DNA from: Chloroflexota bacterium
Lineage (GTDB): Bacteria > Chloroflexota > Dehalococcoidia > UBA2979
Length of the DNA: 64,000 nt
Assembly (NCBI GenBank): GCA_947479915.1
Contig: CANKAU010000005.1
Location: 56,869 to 120,868 of the forward strand
Direction of reading: 5' to 3'
The stretch's first letter is position 1; each line of letters starts with the position of its first letter. The notes under the pieces are model-generated. The model was given only the letters and a program-made list of their open reading frames with translations, was not told where the DNA came from and made no database searches. The position numbers and the translations under genes are program-made. Positions 17,538-27,600 of the stretch are shown here, piece after piece.

Positions 17538-18869
17538 CTACCGCGCCGCGAGCCGCAGGAGCTCCGCGACGTTCGGGGCACCATCGAGGTTGCGGGCGAC
17601 ATCCAGGAGCGTGGCCGCGCGCGATGCGCCGATCACCGGCTCGACGAGCGCGCGGAACTTCGTGTCCAGGGTGGCGTCCGACAGCGGGTTCTCCGGGGAG
17701 CCGGAGGCGTGCTCCACGTGCGTCGAGACCTCGCGACCGTCGGTGAGGGTGATCGTCACGAAGACCTCGTGCTCCGGGATCGCCTGGTTCACGGTCGCGC
17801 TCACGCGCGAACGCACGCTCGCGATGACCGGGTCGAGGACGCGAGCATCGGAGAACTGCGCGTCGTGGCCCGCTCCGTCCACCAGCGCCGCCGCGGCACA
17901 GTGCTGGAACGAGAACTTCGCATCCAGGCCCGTGGTCGGGTTGGGGCGGTTCATGAGTTCCAGCACCAGCGGGCAGACGCGCGCCTGGATCTTCACGACC
18001 TGGTCGGGCGTCAGCGCGTGTTCGTTGCGGAGGCGGATGACGGCGTCCTGGATCGGGTGCGAGACGACGCCGTTGGCGTAGGGCTTCAGCCCGTTGCGCT
18101 GCAGCTCCCAGTGCTCGCCGAGGGCGCCCGTGAGCGCCTCTTCGTTGTGGCCGTTCGGCGACAGCACCGCCCAGAAGCCGCGCCGCCCGCCGATGATGTC
18201 CGTGGCGGAGTTCAGCCCCGCAGCCGCGAATGCGGCGGACTGGTAGCCGTTGGCGGCCGCCTTCGCGGCGTGCATCGGCTTCGCATCGGTGCCGAAGACC
18301 TCGCGAATCCCGCTCGCTTGCGTCCCGGCGAAGCCGAGCGCGTAGACCATCGCGTCGGCGTCCAGGCCGAGCAGGCGCCCCGCGCCGGCCGCTGCGCCGA
18401 CCCCACCGGTGGTGCCGGTAATATGCCAGCCCGCGTCGTAGTGCCACGGGTGCACGGACATCGCGAGGCGGCACGCGACCTCCTCGCCGAGCGCGAAGGC
18501 GGCCAGCGCCGCGGCACCGGTCGCACCGCGCTCCTCGGCGGCGGCGAGGACCGCCGGCCAGACGGGGGCGCTGGGGTGCAGGATCGTCGGGAAATGCGTG
18601 TCGTCGTAGTCCTGGAAGTGCGCGAGGAACCCGTTCACCTCGGCGGCGCCCCGCGGGCTGGTGCGCAGGTCGCTGCCGATGACCGTTGCGCGGGCGGTCG
18701 CGCCCTCGGCGCGTGCCCACTCGGTCAGGCGGTGCGCCGACGGGTGCTCCGAGGCCGAGATGGAGACCGCGAGCACGTTGACCAGCGTCCGCTTCGCCTC
18801 GTCGATCGCGACCGCGGGAAGGTCATGCGCGTTGACGACGAATTCGGCGATTGTGCGGGTCGGGTTCAT
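17538..18869 (-). CDS. MmgE/PrpD family protein
   Basis: A 443-residue member of the MmgE/PrpD (2-methylcitrate dehydratase-like) family. The family features AEVNGFLAHFQDYDDTH, WHITGTTGGVGAAAGAGRLLGL and DAKPMHAAKAAANG are readable. True PrpD is confined to the methylcitrate cycle and would sit with prpB and prpC, which are absent. This is therefore probably one of the many paralogues acting on other 2-hydroxy or tricarboxylic acids, such as the cis-aconitate decarboxylase-like or iminodisuccinate-epimerase-like branches. The start is ATG at 18869. Confidence 0.88.
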   Translation of the reverse strand: MNPTRTIAEFVVNAHDLPAVAIDEAKRTLVNVLAVSISASEHPSAHRLTEWARAEGATARATVIGSDLRTSPRGAAEVNGFLAHFQDYDDTHFPTILHPSAPVWPAVLAAAEERGATGAAALAAFALGEEVACRLAMSVHPWHYDAGWHITGTTGGVGAAAGAGRLLGLDADAMVYALGFAGTQASGIREVFGTDAKPMHAAKAAANGYQSAAFAAAGLNSATDIIGGRRGFWAVLSPNGHNEEALTGALGEHWELQRNGLKPYANGVVSHPIQDAVIRLRNEHALTPDQVVKIQARVCPLVLELMNRPNPTTGLDAKFSFQHCAAAALVDGAGHDAQFSDARVLDPVIASVRSRVSATVNQAIPEHEVFVTITLTDGREVSTHVEHASGSPENPLSDATLDTKFRALVEPVIGASRAATLLDVARNLDGAPNVAELLRLAAR

Positions 18870-18953
18870 CGAGGCTCCTAGCGGCGCGTGGCGGATCTGC
18901 TCGCGGCAGTATCGCACGGCGCACACTGGAGGCTCCTCGCAGCGCGGCTCCTG

Positions 18954-20768
18954 CTACCAGGAGCCCCCGCCGCCGCCTCCGCCACCGCCGCCGGAGAAGC
19001 CCCCACCGCCGAAGCCGCTGCTCCCGGAGCCGCCGGGCGTTGAGGTGAGCGCGCCGACGCTGCGGTCGGAGAAGTCACCCATCGCGCTGGCGAGGTAGAA
19101 CGCCGTGAACGGCTGCGACGAGGTGTACCAGTCGGGCGTCGGCAGGGCGAGGCCCTCGAACGCACGCGCCCACTGCTTCGTCGCGCCGAAGACAATCGCG
19201 TACGGCAGGTACTCGTAGAACAGCCCCGCCTGCTCGGCGAACTGAGCGCGCCGCGTCTCCGCCTCGACGATGAAGCGTCGGAAGCCGAGGACGCGGCGAT
19301 AGGCGGCGGTGCCCTTGCCCGTCCGCGCGGGCATCCGGTTGTGCAGCAGCAGGAAGATGAGCGCCCCGAGCACGAGTGGCAGCGGGATGACACCCAGCGT
19401 GGTGAACGCCGCCGTCACCACAACCAGCGCGATCGAGGCGACGAGCATGGCGATGCCGATGCCCAGCCACAGCGCGCGCGTGTCCTTCGGGCTGCGCCCG
19501 TACCACCCGCGTTCGACGAGCTGCCGATAGAGCGCCGACTGCACATTCGCCATCCGCGTCGAGAACTTCGTCTTGAGGTCGGAGAACTGCACCTCGTCGC
19601 CGTCCTCGAACAGGCCGTCGAGGAGCAGTTGCTCGTATTCCTGCAGGCCGTCGCTTGGCTTGAGGCGGGTCAACTTCCAGTCCGTAGAGCCGAACCAGCC
19701 GGTCGCCTCGATCTCCTCGATCTTCAGGAAGCCGCGCACGGCGAGGTCGACGATGGTGGCGCTCACGTCCAGCGGATGCGCTACCTCGTCCTCCAGCGTG
19801 CCGATGAGGCCGGGGCGCATGTTCTCGGGCGGTGTGTACTCCACGGTGATCACCGTGCCGTTGAACAGCGGCACGGGCTCCTCGACCGCGCCCTCCGGAG
19901 CCGGGATGGCGGCGACCACCTGCCCGCGCGCCTGCAGGTCACGCCCGCGCGCGACGAGCCGCGACAGGCCGAGGAAGACGATCAGCAGCACCAGCACCAT
20001 CGTCGCAACGCGCGGCATGTCCGCGGTGAACGCTCGGCTGAAGGCCCAGCGCTCGTGCAGCACGGGCGTCGGGCTGGGCGTCACGGCGCCCTTCGGCAGG
20101 GCGACGACGACGGTGAACGCCTGGTTGGCGCGCAGGCTGCCCGTGAAGCGCGCCGCGCCGCCCTCGATCGTGCCGGTCGCGCACGGCTGGTTTGATCCGG
20201 TCGGGCCGGCGAAGCACGCCACGCGCGTCGGTGCCTGCGGCGCGCGGACGAGGATCGTCGTGCGCTCGATCGGCACGGCCCACTGGTCGCCGATGATGTT
20301 CCAGTACAGCTCGTCGTGGTCTTCGAAGGCGTTCAGCGTGCCGCGCAGGCGGTAGGTGATCACGTAGGTGTGGACGCCGCTGATCGTCTCATTCTCATCG
20401 CCGATGCGGATGCGCGTCACCGGATCGAAGTTCGAGAGCGTGCGCTGCACGGGCGTGTTCGGCGTGGGAGATGTGACCGAGATCACCTCGAGCGGGTACG
20501 TCCGGTCGTAACGGTTATCGAAGCGCTGCCGCGTGATGACGTTGCGGTCGATGCCGTGGCGCTGGTTGTCACCGAAGTCGTAGGTGATCGTCTCCTGGAA
20601 CAGCACCCCGCCGTCCGCCTCGATCGTCGCGACGATGTCGTAGGCGGTGATGCGCTCGCTGGCCGCCACCGCGTCGCGCGACCCCGCCAGCATCCCCGCC
20701 ACCGCGAGGATGCCGAGCAGCACGAGGGAGGCGAAGCGGCGGTGCAGGGGCATCGTTCGGATGTTCAT
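18954..20768 (-). CDS. DUF2207-family membrane protein with glycine-rich tail
   Basis: A 604-residue protein with an N-terminal signal segment (hydrophobic run ending at AVAASERIT). An extracellular beta domain, about residues 35-230, contains YDFGDNQRHGIDRNV and a later WNIIGDQWAVPIE. Hydrophobic helices occur near residue 255 and around 450-490. It ends with a low-complexity Gly/Ser tail of about 25 residues finishing in SW. This order is typical of DUF2207 proteins, whose role is unknown and often guessed to be envelope-related. It is separated from the upstream DUF35 gene by a terminator hairpin. The ATG at 20753 is an alternative start. Confidence 0.85.
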   Translation of the reverse strand: MNIRTMPLHRRFASLVLLGILAVAGMLAGSRDAVAASERITAYDIVATIEADGGVLFQETITYDFGDNQRHGIDRNVITRQRFDNRYDRTYPLEVISVTSPTPNTPVQRTLSNFDPVTRIRIGDENETISGVHTYVITYRLRGTLNAFEDHDELYWNIIGDQWAVPIERTTILVRAPQAPTRVACFAGPTGSNQPCATGTIEGGAARFTGSLRANQAFTVVVALPKGAVTPSPTPVLHERWAFSRAFTADMPRVATMVLVLLIVFLGLSRLVARGRDLQARGQVVAAIPAPEGAVEEPVPLFNGTVITVEYTPPENMRPGLIGTLEDEVAHPLDVSATIVDLAVRGFLKIEEIEATGWFGSTDWKLTRLKPSDGLQEYEQLLLDGLFEDGDEVQFSDLKTKFSTRMANVQSALYRQLVERGWYGRSPKDTRALWLGIGIAMLVASIALVVVTAAFTTLGVIPLPLVLGALIFLLLHNRMPARTGKGTAAYRRVLGFRRFIVEAETRRAQFAEQAGLFYEYLPYAIVFGATKQWARAFEGLALPTPDWYTSSQPFTAFYLASAMGDFSDRSVGALTSTPGGSGSSGFGGGGFSGGGGGGGGGGSW

Positions 20769-20817
20769 GCGGGGAGCATACGTCGGTCGCCGGTGGAGAC
20801 AACGCGCAACATGTAAC

Positions 20818-20847
20818 GAAGCGGCCCGGATCGCTCCGGGCCACTTC
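20818..20847 (-). terminator. Hairpin after the thiolase-like/DUF35 operon
   Basis: 20818-20830 pairs with 20835-20847 (13 bp with one C-A mismatch, TCGC loop). Read on the minus strand it follows the stop at 20874, is trailed by GTTACATGTT, and precedes the DUF2207 gene. Confidence 0.7.
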
Positions 20848-20873
20848 GCTCTTTTCCACACCGCGGCGCGGGG

Positions 20874-21290
20874 TTACTTCCCGACGGGCTTGAAGACCGG
20901 CAGGTTGTAGGTGCCGAAGCGATCCTCGGCGTCGAGCCAGGTCAGCTCCATCGGCAGGGCGTCGGCCAGGTCAGAGCCCTGGAACTCGTCCGGCATGCAG
21001 CAGACGAAGATCGGGCCCTCGGCGAGCTCCACGGCCACCGCGGGGTGCGGTGCGGGGTACTCAGGGAAGTACTGGCGGTGGAAGACGATCCACGACAGCA
21101 CCTGTCCCTTCCCAGAGACCTGCTCCCACGTGTAGTCGGGCGAGAGGCACTTGTCGCAGACGGCAGCGGCGGGCCAGCGCAGCTTCTGGCACTCGCTGCA
21201 CTGCTGGAGCCGGAGCTCCTTATTCTGCGTGAACTCCCAGAACTCGCGCGCGAACGGATCCATGACCCGGGGTGGTCGCGTGGTCGCCAT
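20874..21290 (-). CDS. Zn-ribbon/OB-fold (DUF35) partner of a thiolase-like protein
   Basis: A 138-residue acyl-CoA-associated OB-fold protein with an N-terminal rubredoxin-like zinc ribbon (CSECQKLRW then CDKC) and a C-terminal OB barrel. Such DUF35 proteins form complexes with thiolase-like lipid-transfer proteins, for example in steroid side-chain aldol cleavage. It starts two bases after the stop of the thiolase-like gene, so the two are co-translated. A similar pair occurs at 45650-47219. Confidence 0.9.
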   Translation of the reverse strand: MATTRPPRVMDPFAREFWEFTQNKELRLQQCSECQKLRWPAAAVCDKCLSPDYTWEQVSGKGQVLSWIVFHRQYFPEYPAPHPAVAVELAEGPIFVCCMPDEFQGSDLADALPMELTWLDAEDRFGTYNLPVFKPVGK

Positions 21291-21292
21291 GG

Positions 21293-22504
21293 CTACTGCC
21301 CCCTCGTGTAGATGACGCTGAGGCACTTGCCCGCGACGTCGTGTACGTACTGCGCCACCTCCGCGCCCTCGACCTGTCGAGGTCCACCGGCATACGCGTG
21401 GCGCAGCTGCCGGACGAGCTCGGGCTGGTGGTTCCACGACTGCATGTACGACTCGGACAGCATGCCGCCCGAGGTGTTGCAGGGGATCTCGCCGCCGATC
21501 TCAATGCGGCCGTTCTGGATGAACGCGCCACCTTCGCCCTCGCCACAGAAGCCGAAGCCCTCGAGGCTGAACAGCAGGTGCGTGCTGAAGGAGTCGTATG
21601 TGGCGTAGACATCGACGTCCTTCGGGCCGACGCCGGCCATCGGGTAGATCTGCTCGCGGACGTTGCGGTGGGCGGGGTAGTAGAACTCCTTGAGCCGCGG
21701 ACGGAGCTGCGTGGAGTCGATGTCCATCTCCGACCAGCCAAGGCCGGAGATGTTCACGGTCGGGTTCTTGCCGTTGTTCATGTCCGCGCGTTGGATGATG
21801 AACGCGACACCGCCGTCGTTGATGAGGCAGTAGTCGAAGAGGTGGAACGGCTCGCTGATGTAGCGGCTGTTCATGTAGTCGTCGATGGTGATCGGCTTGC
21901 CGTACATCACCGCGTTCGGGTTCATCGAGGCGTGCTTGCGGAACGCGACGGAGACCGCGCCCAGCTGCTCCTCGGTGGTGCCGTACACCAGCTGGTGGCG
22001 GCGGAACATCATCGAGTAGAGACCGCCCTGCGAGGTCATGCCCCACGGCGCGTAGTACACGTAGGAGAGGATGCCGTCGCCGGACGCCCGCGGGCCGCCG
22101 TACGCGGTGTCGTTCGAGCGCTGGGCGTTGCCGTAGACCAGCGCCACGGTGTGGCAGAGGCCGGCGTTGATCGCCTGCACGGCGGCGTGGATGCCTCGAG
22201 GGGCGTCGCCGGAGACGCACCACGATGCGTTGATGCCCAGCACCTCGCACGTGCGCTCCGTGGACATCGGACCACCGACGACGAGACCGTCGATGTCATC
22301 CTTCGTCAGCCCGGCGTCGTCCAGCGCGCGCTTCAGCGCGGTGGCGGCGAGCTGGTAGGAGTTCATCGCTCCTGAGCCCTTCTCGGTGGCGTTGCCCTTC
22401 GCGCCGGCGCGGTAGTCGCTGCCGTAGTCACTCTCGCCGACGCCGACCACGGAGACCGTGTCCTTCAGCGCCTTGAGTCGGTCCAGCTCGACGATGCGAG
22501 CCAT
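21293..22504 (-). CDS. Thiolase-like (SCP-x/lipid-transfer type) protein
   Basis: A 403-residue thiolase-fold protein of the non-decarboxylating SCP-x/lipid-transfer group. The N-terminal strand VSVVGVGESDYG, a Cys at residue 96 in the usual nucleophile region (ASWCVSGDAPRG), and NTSGGMLSESYMQ near the C terminus are visible. It is directly followed by a DUF35 partner, the arrangement of aldolase/thiolase complexes that act on CoA thioesters of side chains. The substrate is unknown. ATG at 22504 is preceded by GGAGGCAG. Confidence 0.88.
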   Translation of the reverse strand: MARIVELDRLKALKDTVSVVGVGESDYGSDYRAGAKGNATEKGSGAMNSYQLAATALKRALDDAGLTKDDIDGLVVGGPMSTERTCEVLGINASWCVSGDAPRGIHAAVQAINAGLCHTVALVYGNAQRSNDTAYGGPRASGDGILSYVYYAPWGMTSQGGLYSMMFRRHQLVYGTTEEQLGAVSVAFRKHASMNPNAVMYGKPITIDDYMNSRYISEPFHLFDYCLINDGGVAFIIQRADMNNGKNPTVNISGLGWSEMDIDSTQLRPRLKEFYYPAHRNVREQIYPMAGVGPKDVDVYATYDSFSTHLLFSLEGFGFCGEGEGGAFIQNGRIEIGGEIPCNTSGGMLSESYMQSWNHQPELVRQLRHAYAGGPRQVEGAEVAQYVHDVAGKCLSVIYTRGQ

Positions 22505-22571
22505 GCGTCTGCCTCCTTCACCTCGGCGCGGCGGGCCCGGATCCGGGTGCGTCCGTGCTGAGCGGCGCGAT

Positions 22572-22598
22572 GTTATGACCGCGCTCGCGTCGCGTCAA
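22572..22598 (-). promoter_or_regulatory. Possible promoter of the thiolase-like/DUF35 operon
   Basis: On the minus strand TTGACG (22593-22598) is followed, 15 bases later, by CATAAC (22572-22577), about 70 bases before the ATG at 22504. The spacing is short for a sigma-70 type promoter, so support is weak. Confidence 0.3.
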
Positions 22599-22620
22599 AG
22601 ACGTCCGTCGAGGAGATCGA

Positions 22621-22650
22621 AACGGCCCGCGACATACGTCGCGGGCCGTT
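22621..22650 (-). terminator. Perfect 13-bp hairpin after the orphan binding-protein gene
   Basis: 22621-22633 pairs with 22638-22650 across an ATAC loop. On the minus strand it follows the stop at 22694 and is trailed by TCGATCTCC. Confidence 0.75.
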
Positions 22651-22693
22651 CGTGGTGTCCTCGAGCCTGCCGGGTACGGCAGGGCGCGTGGGG

Positions 22694-24469
22694 TTAGGCG
22701 TCCTTCCAGACGTACTTCATGATGTTCCAGTTCCAGCCCGGAGGCGGACGGAAGTTGTGCACCTTCTTGTTGGAGACCACGGGGGAGTCCGGGGCCGGCC
22801 AGTAGAAGTTCCACACGTTCTTCGCCATGCGCGTCTGCATGTCGTAGATGAGCTCGCGTCGCGCGTTGCGATCCTGCGTGATGCGCTGCTTCTCCAGGAC
22901 GTCGTAGAACGCCTGGTATTCCTTGTCGTTCTTCTTGAGGGCGCCCCAGGAGTCCATGCTCGCGGCCACGAGCGCGCCGCCGCCGCCGACCTGCGCGAAG
23001 GCATAGGTCTGGATGTCCGGCCGGACGATGAACGTCTGGTAGACACCCTTCTTCGCAGCGTCCGTGTTCCGCAGGTGGGACGCGTACTCGACGATCTTGA
23101 TGTCCATGGTCACGCCGACGTTGGCGAGCATGGACTTCATCAGGTCGGCGAACGGGTACGTCACCGTGTAGGCGCCGATGTTGGAGGTCTGCAGCGAGAA
23201 CTGCAGCTTCTCCGCGCCGGCCGCCTGCAGGAGCTTCTTGGACTCCGCCGCGTCGAACTTGAACGACGGGTCGGCGTGAGCGCCCATCTTCGCCGGGTCC
23301 AGTGCCCAGTACGTCAGCCACGGGAGCACCATGGCGCCGTTGCGGCCGCGACCGCTGTACAGGTTCTTGATCCACGACTCGCGGTCGATCGCCTTCGCGA
23401 CGGCCGAGCGGACGCGGATGTCGTTGAACGGCGCCTGCGTCGTGTCGAAGAGCCACGGGTTCCAGACCATGCACGGCTGCCACTCGACCTGCAGCTTGTC
23501 CGACTTCGAGAGCTCGAGGCCCTGCTGCGTCGAGAACTGGGTGAGCGGGCCGAACGCGTCCAGCTGCTCCGCCTGGAGCGCCGCCGCAGCGGCCGCCGGG
23601 TCGAGGATCAGCGGGTGGTCGATCGCGTCGAGGTACGCGATGTTGGAGTCGTAGAAGTTCGGGTTGCGCTTGAACTTGAAGCCCGATGCCGGGACGTACT
23701 CGGTCGGGTAGTAGGGGCCGGCGCCGCGGATCTGGTCGACCCCGACGATGTCGCCGTAGCCCGGCGCCGTCTTCCCCGGGTCAGCACCCTTCTTGGTGAT
23801 GACTTCCTTGTGCTCCACGGACCACGTGTGCTGGCCCATGAGCGACAGCATGTCCGCGTCCGGCTTCGGGAGCTTGATCTGCAGCGTGTAGTCGTCGATG
23901 GCGACGGCGTTCGGCTTCTTGCCCGTGTAGAGGTCCGGGAAGTTGATCTGCAGACCGCCGGTCGGCGTCTTGATCGCCGTCTGGCGCTCCAGCGACCACA
24001 CCACGTCCGAGGCCTTGGCCTCCAGACCATCCGAGGTCTTTGCGCCCTTGCGGAGCTTGAAGTTCCATGTCAGGCCCTGGTCGGGGGTCTCCCACGACTC
24101 GGCGAGGTCCGGGATGACGTTCTCCACGGGGCCGGGGCTGTCCGGGCGCTCGTCCCACTGGGTGAGCTTCACGCCGGTGATGTTCTGCACCGTGCCCATC
24201 GCGGAGCCGCCGACGCGGTCACCATCCAGGCCCGGAACGTCGCCGGTGAGCTGACCGGCGATGCGGAGCGTGCCGCCCTTCTTCGCGGTCTTGTTCGAGG
24301 CGACCGCCGTCGGCGTGCCCTGGCTCGCGGTTCCGACCGCGGCCGGCGTGGAGCCGGAGCCCCCGCCACAGCCGATGAGCGCCGCGCCGGCGAGGCCGAC
24401 CGCACCCATGGCGCTTCCGCGCAGCACTGCGCGGCGGGATGGTCGTGACCAGTAGCCCGCGTCTCTCAT
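22694..24469 (-). CDS. Peptide/oligopeptide-type ABC transporter binding lipoprotein (orphan)
   Basis: A 591-residue SBP of the DppA/OppA family (cluster C). The N terminus is Tat-like (SRRAVLRGSAMG) and ends in a lipobox (LIGC near residue 34), then a Ser/Thr/Gly linker. The SBP body carries PDLAESWETPDQGLTWNFKLRKG. It should bind a peptide, opine or other solute outside the membrane. No permease or ATPase is adjacent. It shares its N-terminal design with the proteins at 59770 and 63828. The start is ATG at 24469; an in-frame TTG at 24475 is closer (5 bases) to the GAGGAGGGG ribosome site and may be the real start. Confidence 0.9.
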   Translation of the reverse strand: MRDAGYWSRPSRRAVLRGSAMGAVGLAGAALIGCGGGSGSTPAAVGTASQGTPTAVASNKTAKKGGTLRIAGQLTGDVPGLDGDRVGGSAMGTVQNITGVKLTQWDERPDSPGPVENVIPDLAESWETPDQGLTWNFKLRKGAKTSDGLEAKASDVVWSLERQTAIKTPTGGLQINFPDLYTGKKPNAVAIDDYTLQIKLPKPDADMLSLMGQHTWSVEHKEVITKKGADPGKTAPGYGDIVGVDQIRGAGPYYPTEYVPASGFKFKRNPNFYDSNIAYLDAIDHPLILDPAAAAAALQAEQLDAFGPLTQFSTQQGLELSKSDKLQVEWQPCMVWNPWLFDTTQAPFNDIRVRSAVAKAIDRESWIKNLYSGRGRNGAMVLPWLTYWALDPAKMGAHADPSFKFDAAESKKLLQAAGAEKLQFSLQTSNIGAYTVTYPFADLMKSMLANVGVTMDIKIVEYASHLRNTDAAKKGVYQTFIVRPDIQTYAFAQVGGGGALVAASMDSWGALKKNDKEYQAFYDVLEKQRITQDRNARRELIYDMQTRMAKNVWNFYWPAPDSPVVSNKKVHNFRPPPGWNWNIMKYVWKDA

Positions 24470-24536
24470 GTTCAAGGAATCCCCTCCTCATGGGCCGGTG
24501 CGGATTACGAGGCACCAGCCCAGTCACGTTCAGCGC

Positions 24537-24542
24537 GTTATA
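24537..24542 (-). promoter_or_regulatory. TATAAC -10-like element before the orphan binding protein
   Basis: On the minus strand TATAAC lies about 70 bases upstream of the start at 24469. It is the same -10 hexamer as in the three promoters at 56.9, 59.7 and 63.8 kb, but the GTAGACG box is absent here; the base run 18 upstream reads TGCAAC. Confidence 0.4.
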
Positions 24543-24608
24543 ACACGCGCGCCCCCACCGGTTGCACTGAGTACGTCGAATCGGCGCGGCCGGATTCGCG
24601 GGCGCGGG

Positions 24609-27600
24609 TCAGTCCTCGTCCCCGCCGAGGTAGTCCGGGAGGCCGGGGTCGAGGCGCAGACCGGCGTCGATCTCCGCGCGGGCCCGGACGAGGGCGGCTT
24701 CCAGCTCGGCGAGCGGGGGCTCGTAGAAGCGCCCGGTGCGCAGGAACAGCAGTCCAAGGCGAGGGAAGGCACCCGTCGCCGCCTGGAGCGCCCGGGCGTA
24801 GAGCCCGATCTGGACGAGGTACGGCGCGGCCGCCTCGCCCTCCGCACCGGCGGCGACGCGGTCCGTCTTGAAGTCGACGACGCACCACGCGTGCTGGGCG
24901 TTGCGGTAGAGGATGTCGATCTGACCGTGGACGGGTACGCCGTCCCAGTCCCACGCGAACGGCACCTCGAACTGCGCCTCCCCGGCTGCAGCGTCGCGAC
25001 CGACGTCCGAGTCCGCGTAGCGCTGCACGAGGGCGCTCGCGTCCGAGAGGAGGCCGGCCCACGTGGCCTCGTCGGCGATCTCGGCTTCCTCCTCGACCAA
25101 CCGCGCGAGGGCAGCGTCGTCGAAGGCGTCGCCCGCCAGCGCGCGCGCTTCGATCGCGCGGTGGACGATGCGCCCCCGGACCAGGCCGAGGCCGTCGCCC
25201 GCGCCCGCCGCCGGGCCCCACTGGTGGTGCTCCTGCAGGCGCAGCGCCGTCACGGGCGTGCTCGCCCGCAGCGGGATCACTGGCGAGCGACCGAGGAGCG
25301 CCGGCTCGTAGTCCACCTGCGTCTCAGGGGCGGGCACCTCGATTGTGTCGGGGTAGGGGCGGCGGGTGCGTTCCTGCTCCTCGGGGTCGACGGGCGCGCG
25401 TGACTCGACCTGCGCGAGGAGGCCTGCGTCATGGGCACGCATCGCGGCGTGCAGCCAGCCGGGGCCGCTCGCGCCGGGGTTGTTGCCGGAGACGTAGAGG
25501 TAGTCGCCGGCGCGCGTCGCCGCGACATAAAACAACCGCAAGTGTTCGTCGGCCTCGTCGCCCTTGTCGAGGTTCGCGAGGTGCGCATAGAACCCCGGCC
25601 GCGGGCGGGCCTCGTCGTCCTCGTCGCGCTCGAGGGTCATCGACACGCCGTCGCCGACACGCCAGCGGATCGCGTCGTAGGACGTGCGAGGGCCGTCGTG
25701 CGCTTGCGGCACGAAGACGATGGGGAACTCGAGTCCCTTCGCGCCGTGGATCGTCATGACCTGCACCGCGTCCGGGCGGTCGAGGACGGCCGGCCCCTCG
25801 CGTGTCAGCAGCTCGTCGCGCCGCTGCACGAGGTAGTCGACGACCTGCGTGAGCGTGTACCCGGCGAGCTCGCGACAGATGCGAACGAGTTTGCGGATGT
25901 TCGCGACGGACTGCTCGCCGCCGCTGATCGCGGCCCACGACGCCTCGACGCCCGTCGCCTCCAGCGCCTGCTCGAGGAGATCGGCGGCCGAGGCCGTGCG
26001 TGCGGTCCGCTGAAGCGCACGCAGCGTCTCGCCCGCAAAGCGGCAGCGTTCGCGCTCGTCCTCGTCGAGGCTCGCCGGTGGGTCGGTGAGCGCGAGGCGC
26101 AGCGGCGGTTGCCCGAGGCCGCGCAGGGCCAGCAGGGTGTCGTCGCGCAGGATGAACATCGGCGAGCGCAGCACCCCGACCAGTGCGATGTCGTCGTCCG
26201 GCTCCGACAGCCAGCGCAGCAGGTTGCCCAGGTCCACGACCTCGGCGCGCGTGAAGAAGCCGCCGCCGCTCGGCGTGGCGAACGGGACGCCGTTCGCGTC
26301 CAGCGCCTGCTCGAACGCGTGGACGTGGCTGAGGCCGCGTAGCAGCAGCGCCATGTCCCCTGCGCGTGCCGGTCGATACGCCTCCGCGCGTTTGTCCCAG
26401 ATCGTGGGCGGGTCGTCGAGGATCCGGCGCATTTCCTGCGCGACTGCCTCGGCCTCCGTCAGCCAGGCCTGCGATCGCCCGCCGCCGATCGGCGTCAGCA
26501 CGAGGTGCGGGCCGGGCGGCGGCTCAGAGGGGCGCCCCGTCATCACCTCCATCGTCACCTCGGTGCCCGTGAAGACGTACTCGAACAGCGCGTTGGTGTG
26601 TGCCACCAGCTCGCGATGCGTGCGGAACGAGGCGGACAGCGGCAGCAGCGTGCCGCCCCACTGGTGCACGAGTTCGCGCAGCTCGCGGAACTGGCGCACG
26701 TCCGCGCCTCGGAAGCCGTAGATCGACTGCTTCTCGTCGCCGACGAGGAACAGCCGAGGCCGCCCCTCCCCCTCGCCAACGAGCAGCCGCACGAGGCGTG
26801 CCTGGATCGGGCTGACGTCCTGCGCCTCGTCCACCATCAGGTGGCGGAAGCGCGCCCGGCAGTCGGCCGCGACATGCGGGTGCTGCTCCAGCAACTCGAC
26901 GGCTGCAACCTCCAGGTCGAGGAAATCGAGGGCGCGGCGTTCGCGCTTCGCCGCGGCGTAGCGGGCGCAGGCGTCCTCGAAGAGTGCGCGGAGGCCCGGC
27001 ATGGCGCGGACAGCCGCCTCGTCGTCGTCCGACCAGACGGGCACCTCGAGGAGCCGACGCTCGATCTCCTCGCGCACCTCGCGCATCAACGCGCGCACCT
27101 CCGGCACCGGGATCGCCCATGCGCCGGCCTTGCCGCCCGTGAGCTTGATCGCCTCGGCGCACCGCGCGAGGCGGGCCGCCCACTCGCCGATCGGGCAGTC
27201 GTCCGGTTCGCCGAGGGCCGCGAGCGCTTCGAGGAGTCGGCCTGCCAGCAGGTCGTCGCGCGTCTGCATGAACGAGCGCACCTCGATCAGCGCGTCCGGG
27301 ACGGTCGTGCGCAGGGGGTCGAGCGCCTCTCGCGCTGCATCGTCGAGGCGGCCGCGGATGTCGATCGCCATCGACTCTGCGTCCTCGGGCATCGCGGCGA
27401 ACGAGGAGCGCACGTCGTCGCGCGACTGCAGCATCACCGGCAGCATCTGCGAGGCCTGGTACACCCCGAGCGTGCGGAGGAGGTCGGTGCGGCGGTCGCC
27501 GGCCTCGGCGGCTTCGTCGATCGCGCGGATGCCGGCGGCACCGCGCAGCAGCGCCGCCTCGTCCTCTGCGAGCACGGCAGCGCGCGGATCGATGCCGGCC

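Noticed and set aside
18954..19040. Repeat-like GGC/GCC tract at the end of the DUF2207 gene
   Set aside because: It encodes the glycine-rich C-terminal tail typical of DUF2207 proteins, not an independent repeat element.
22652..24448. A 598-codon open frame on the plus strand opposite the binding-protein gene
   Set aside because: It is an antisense shadow caused by high GC and strong third-position bias. The minus-strand product has a lipobox and family motifs; the plus-strand translation is Arg/Val/Leu-rich with no motif.
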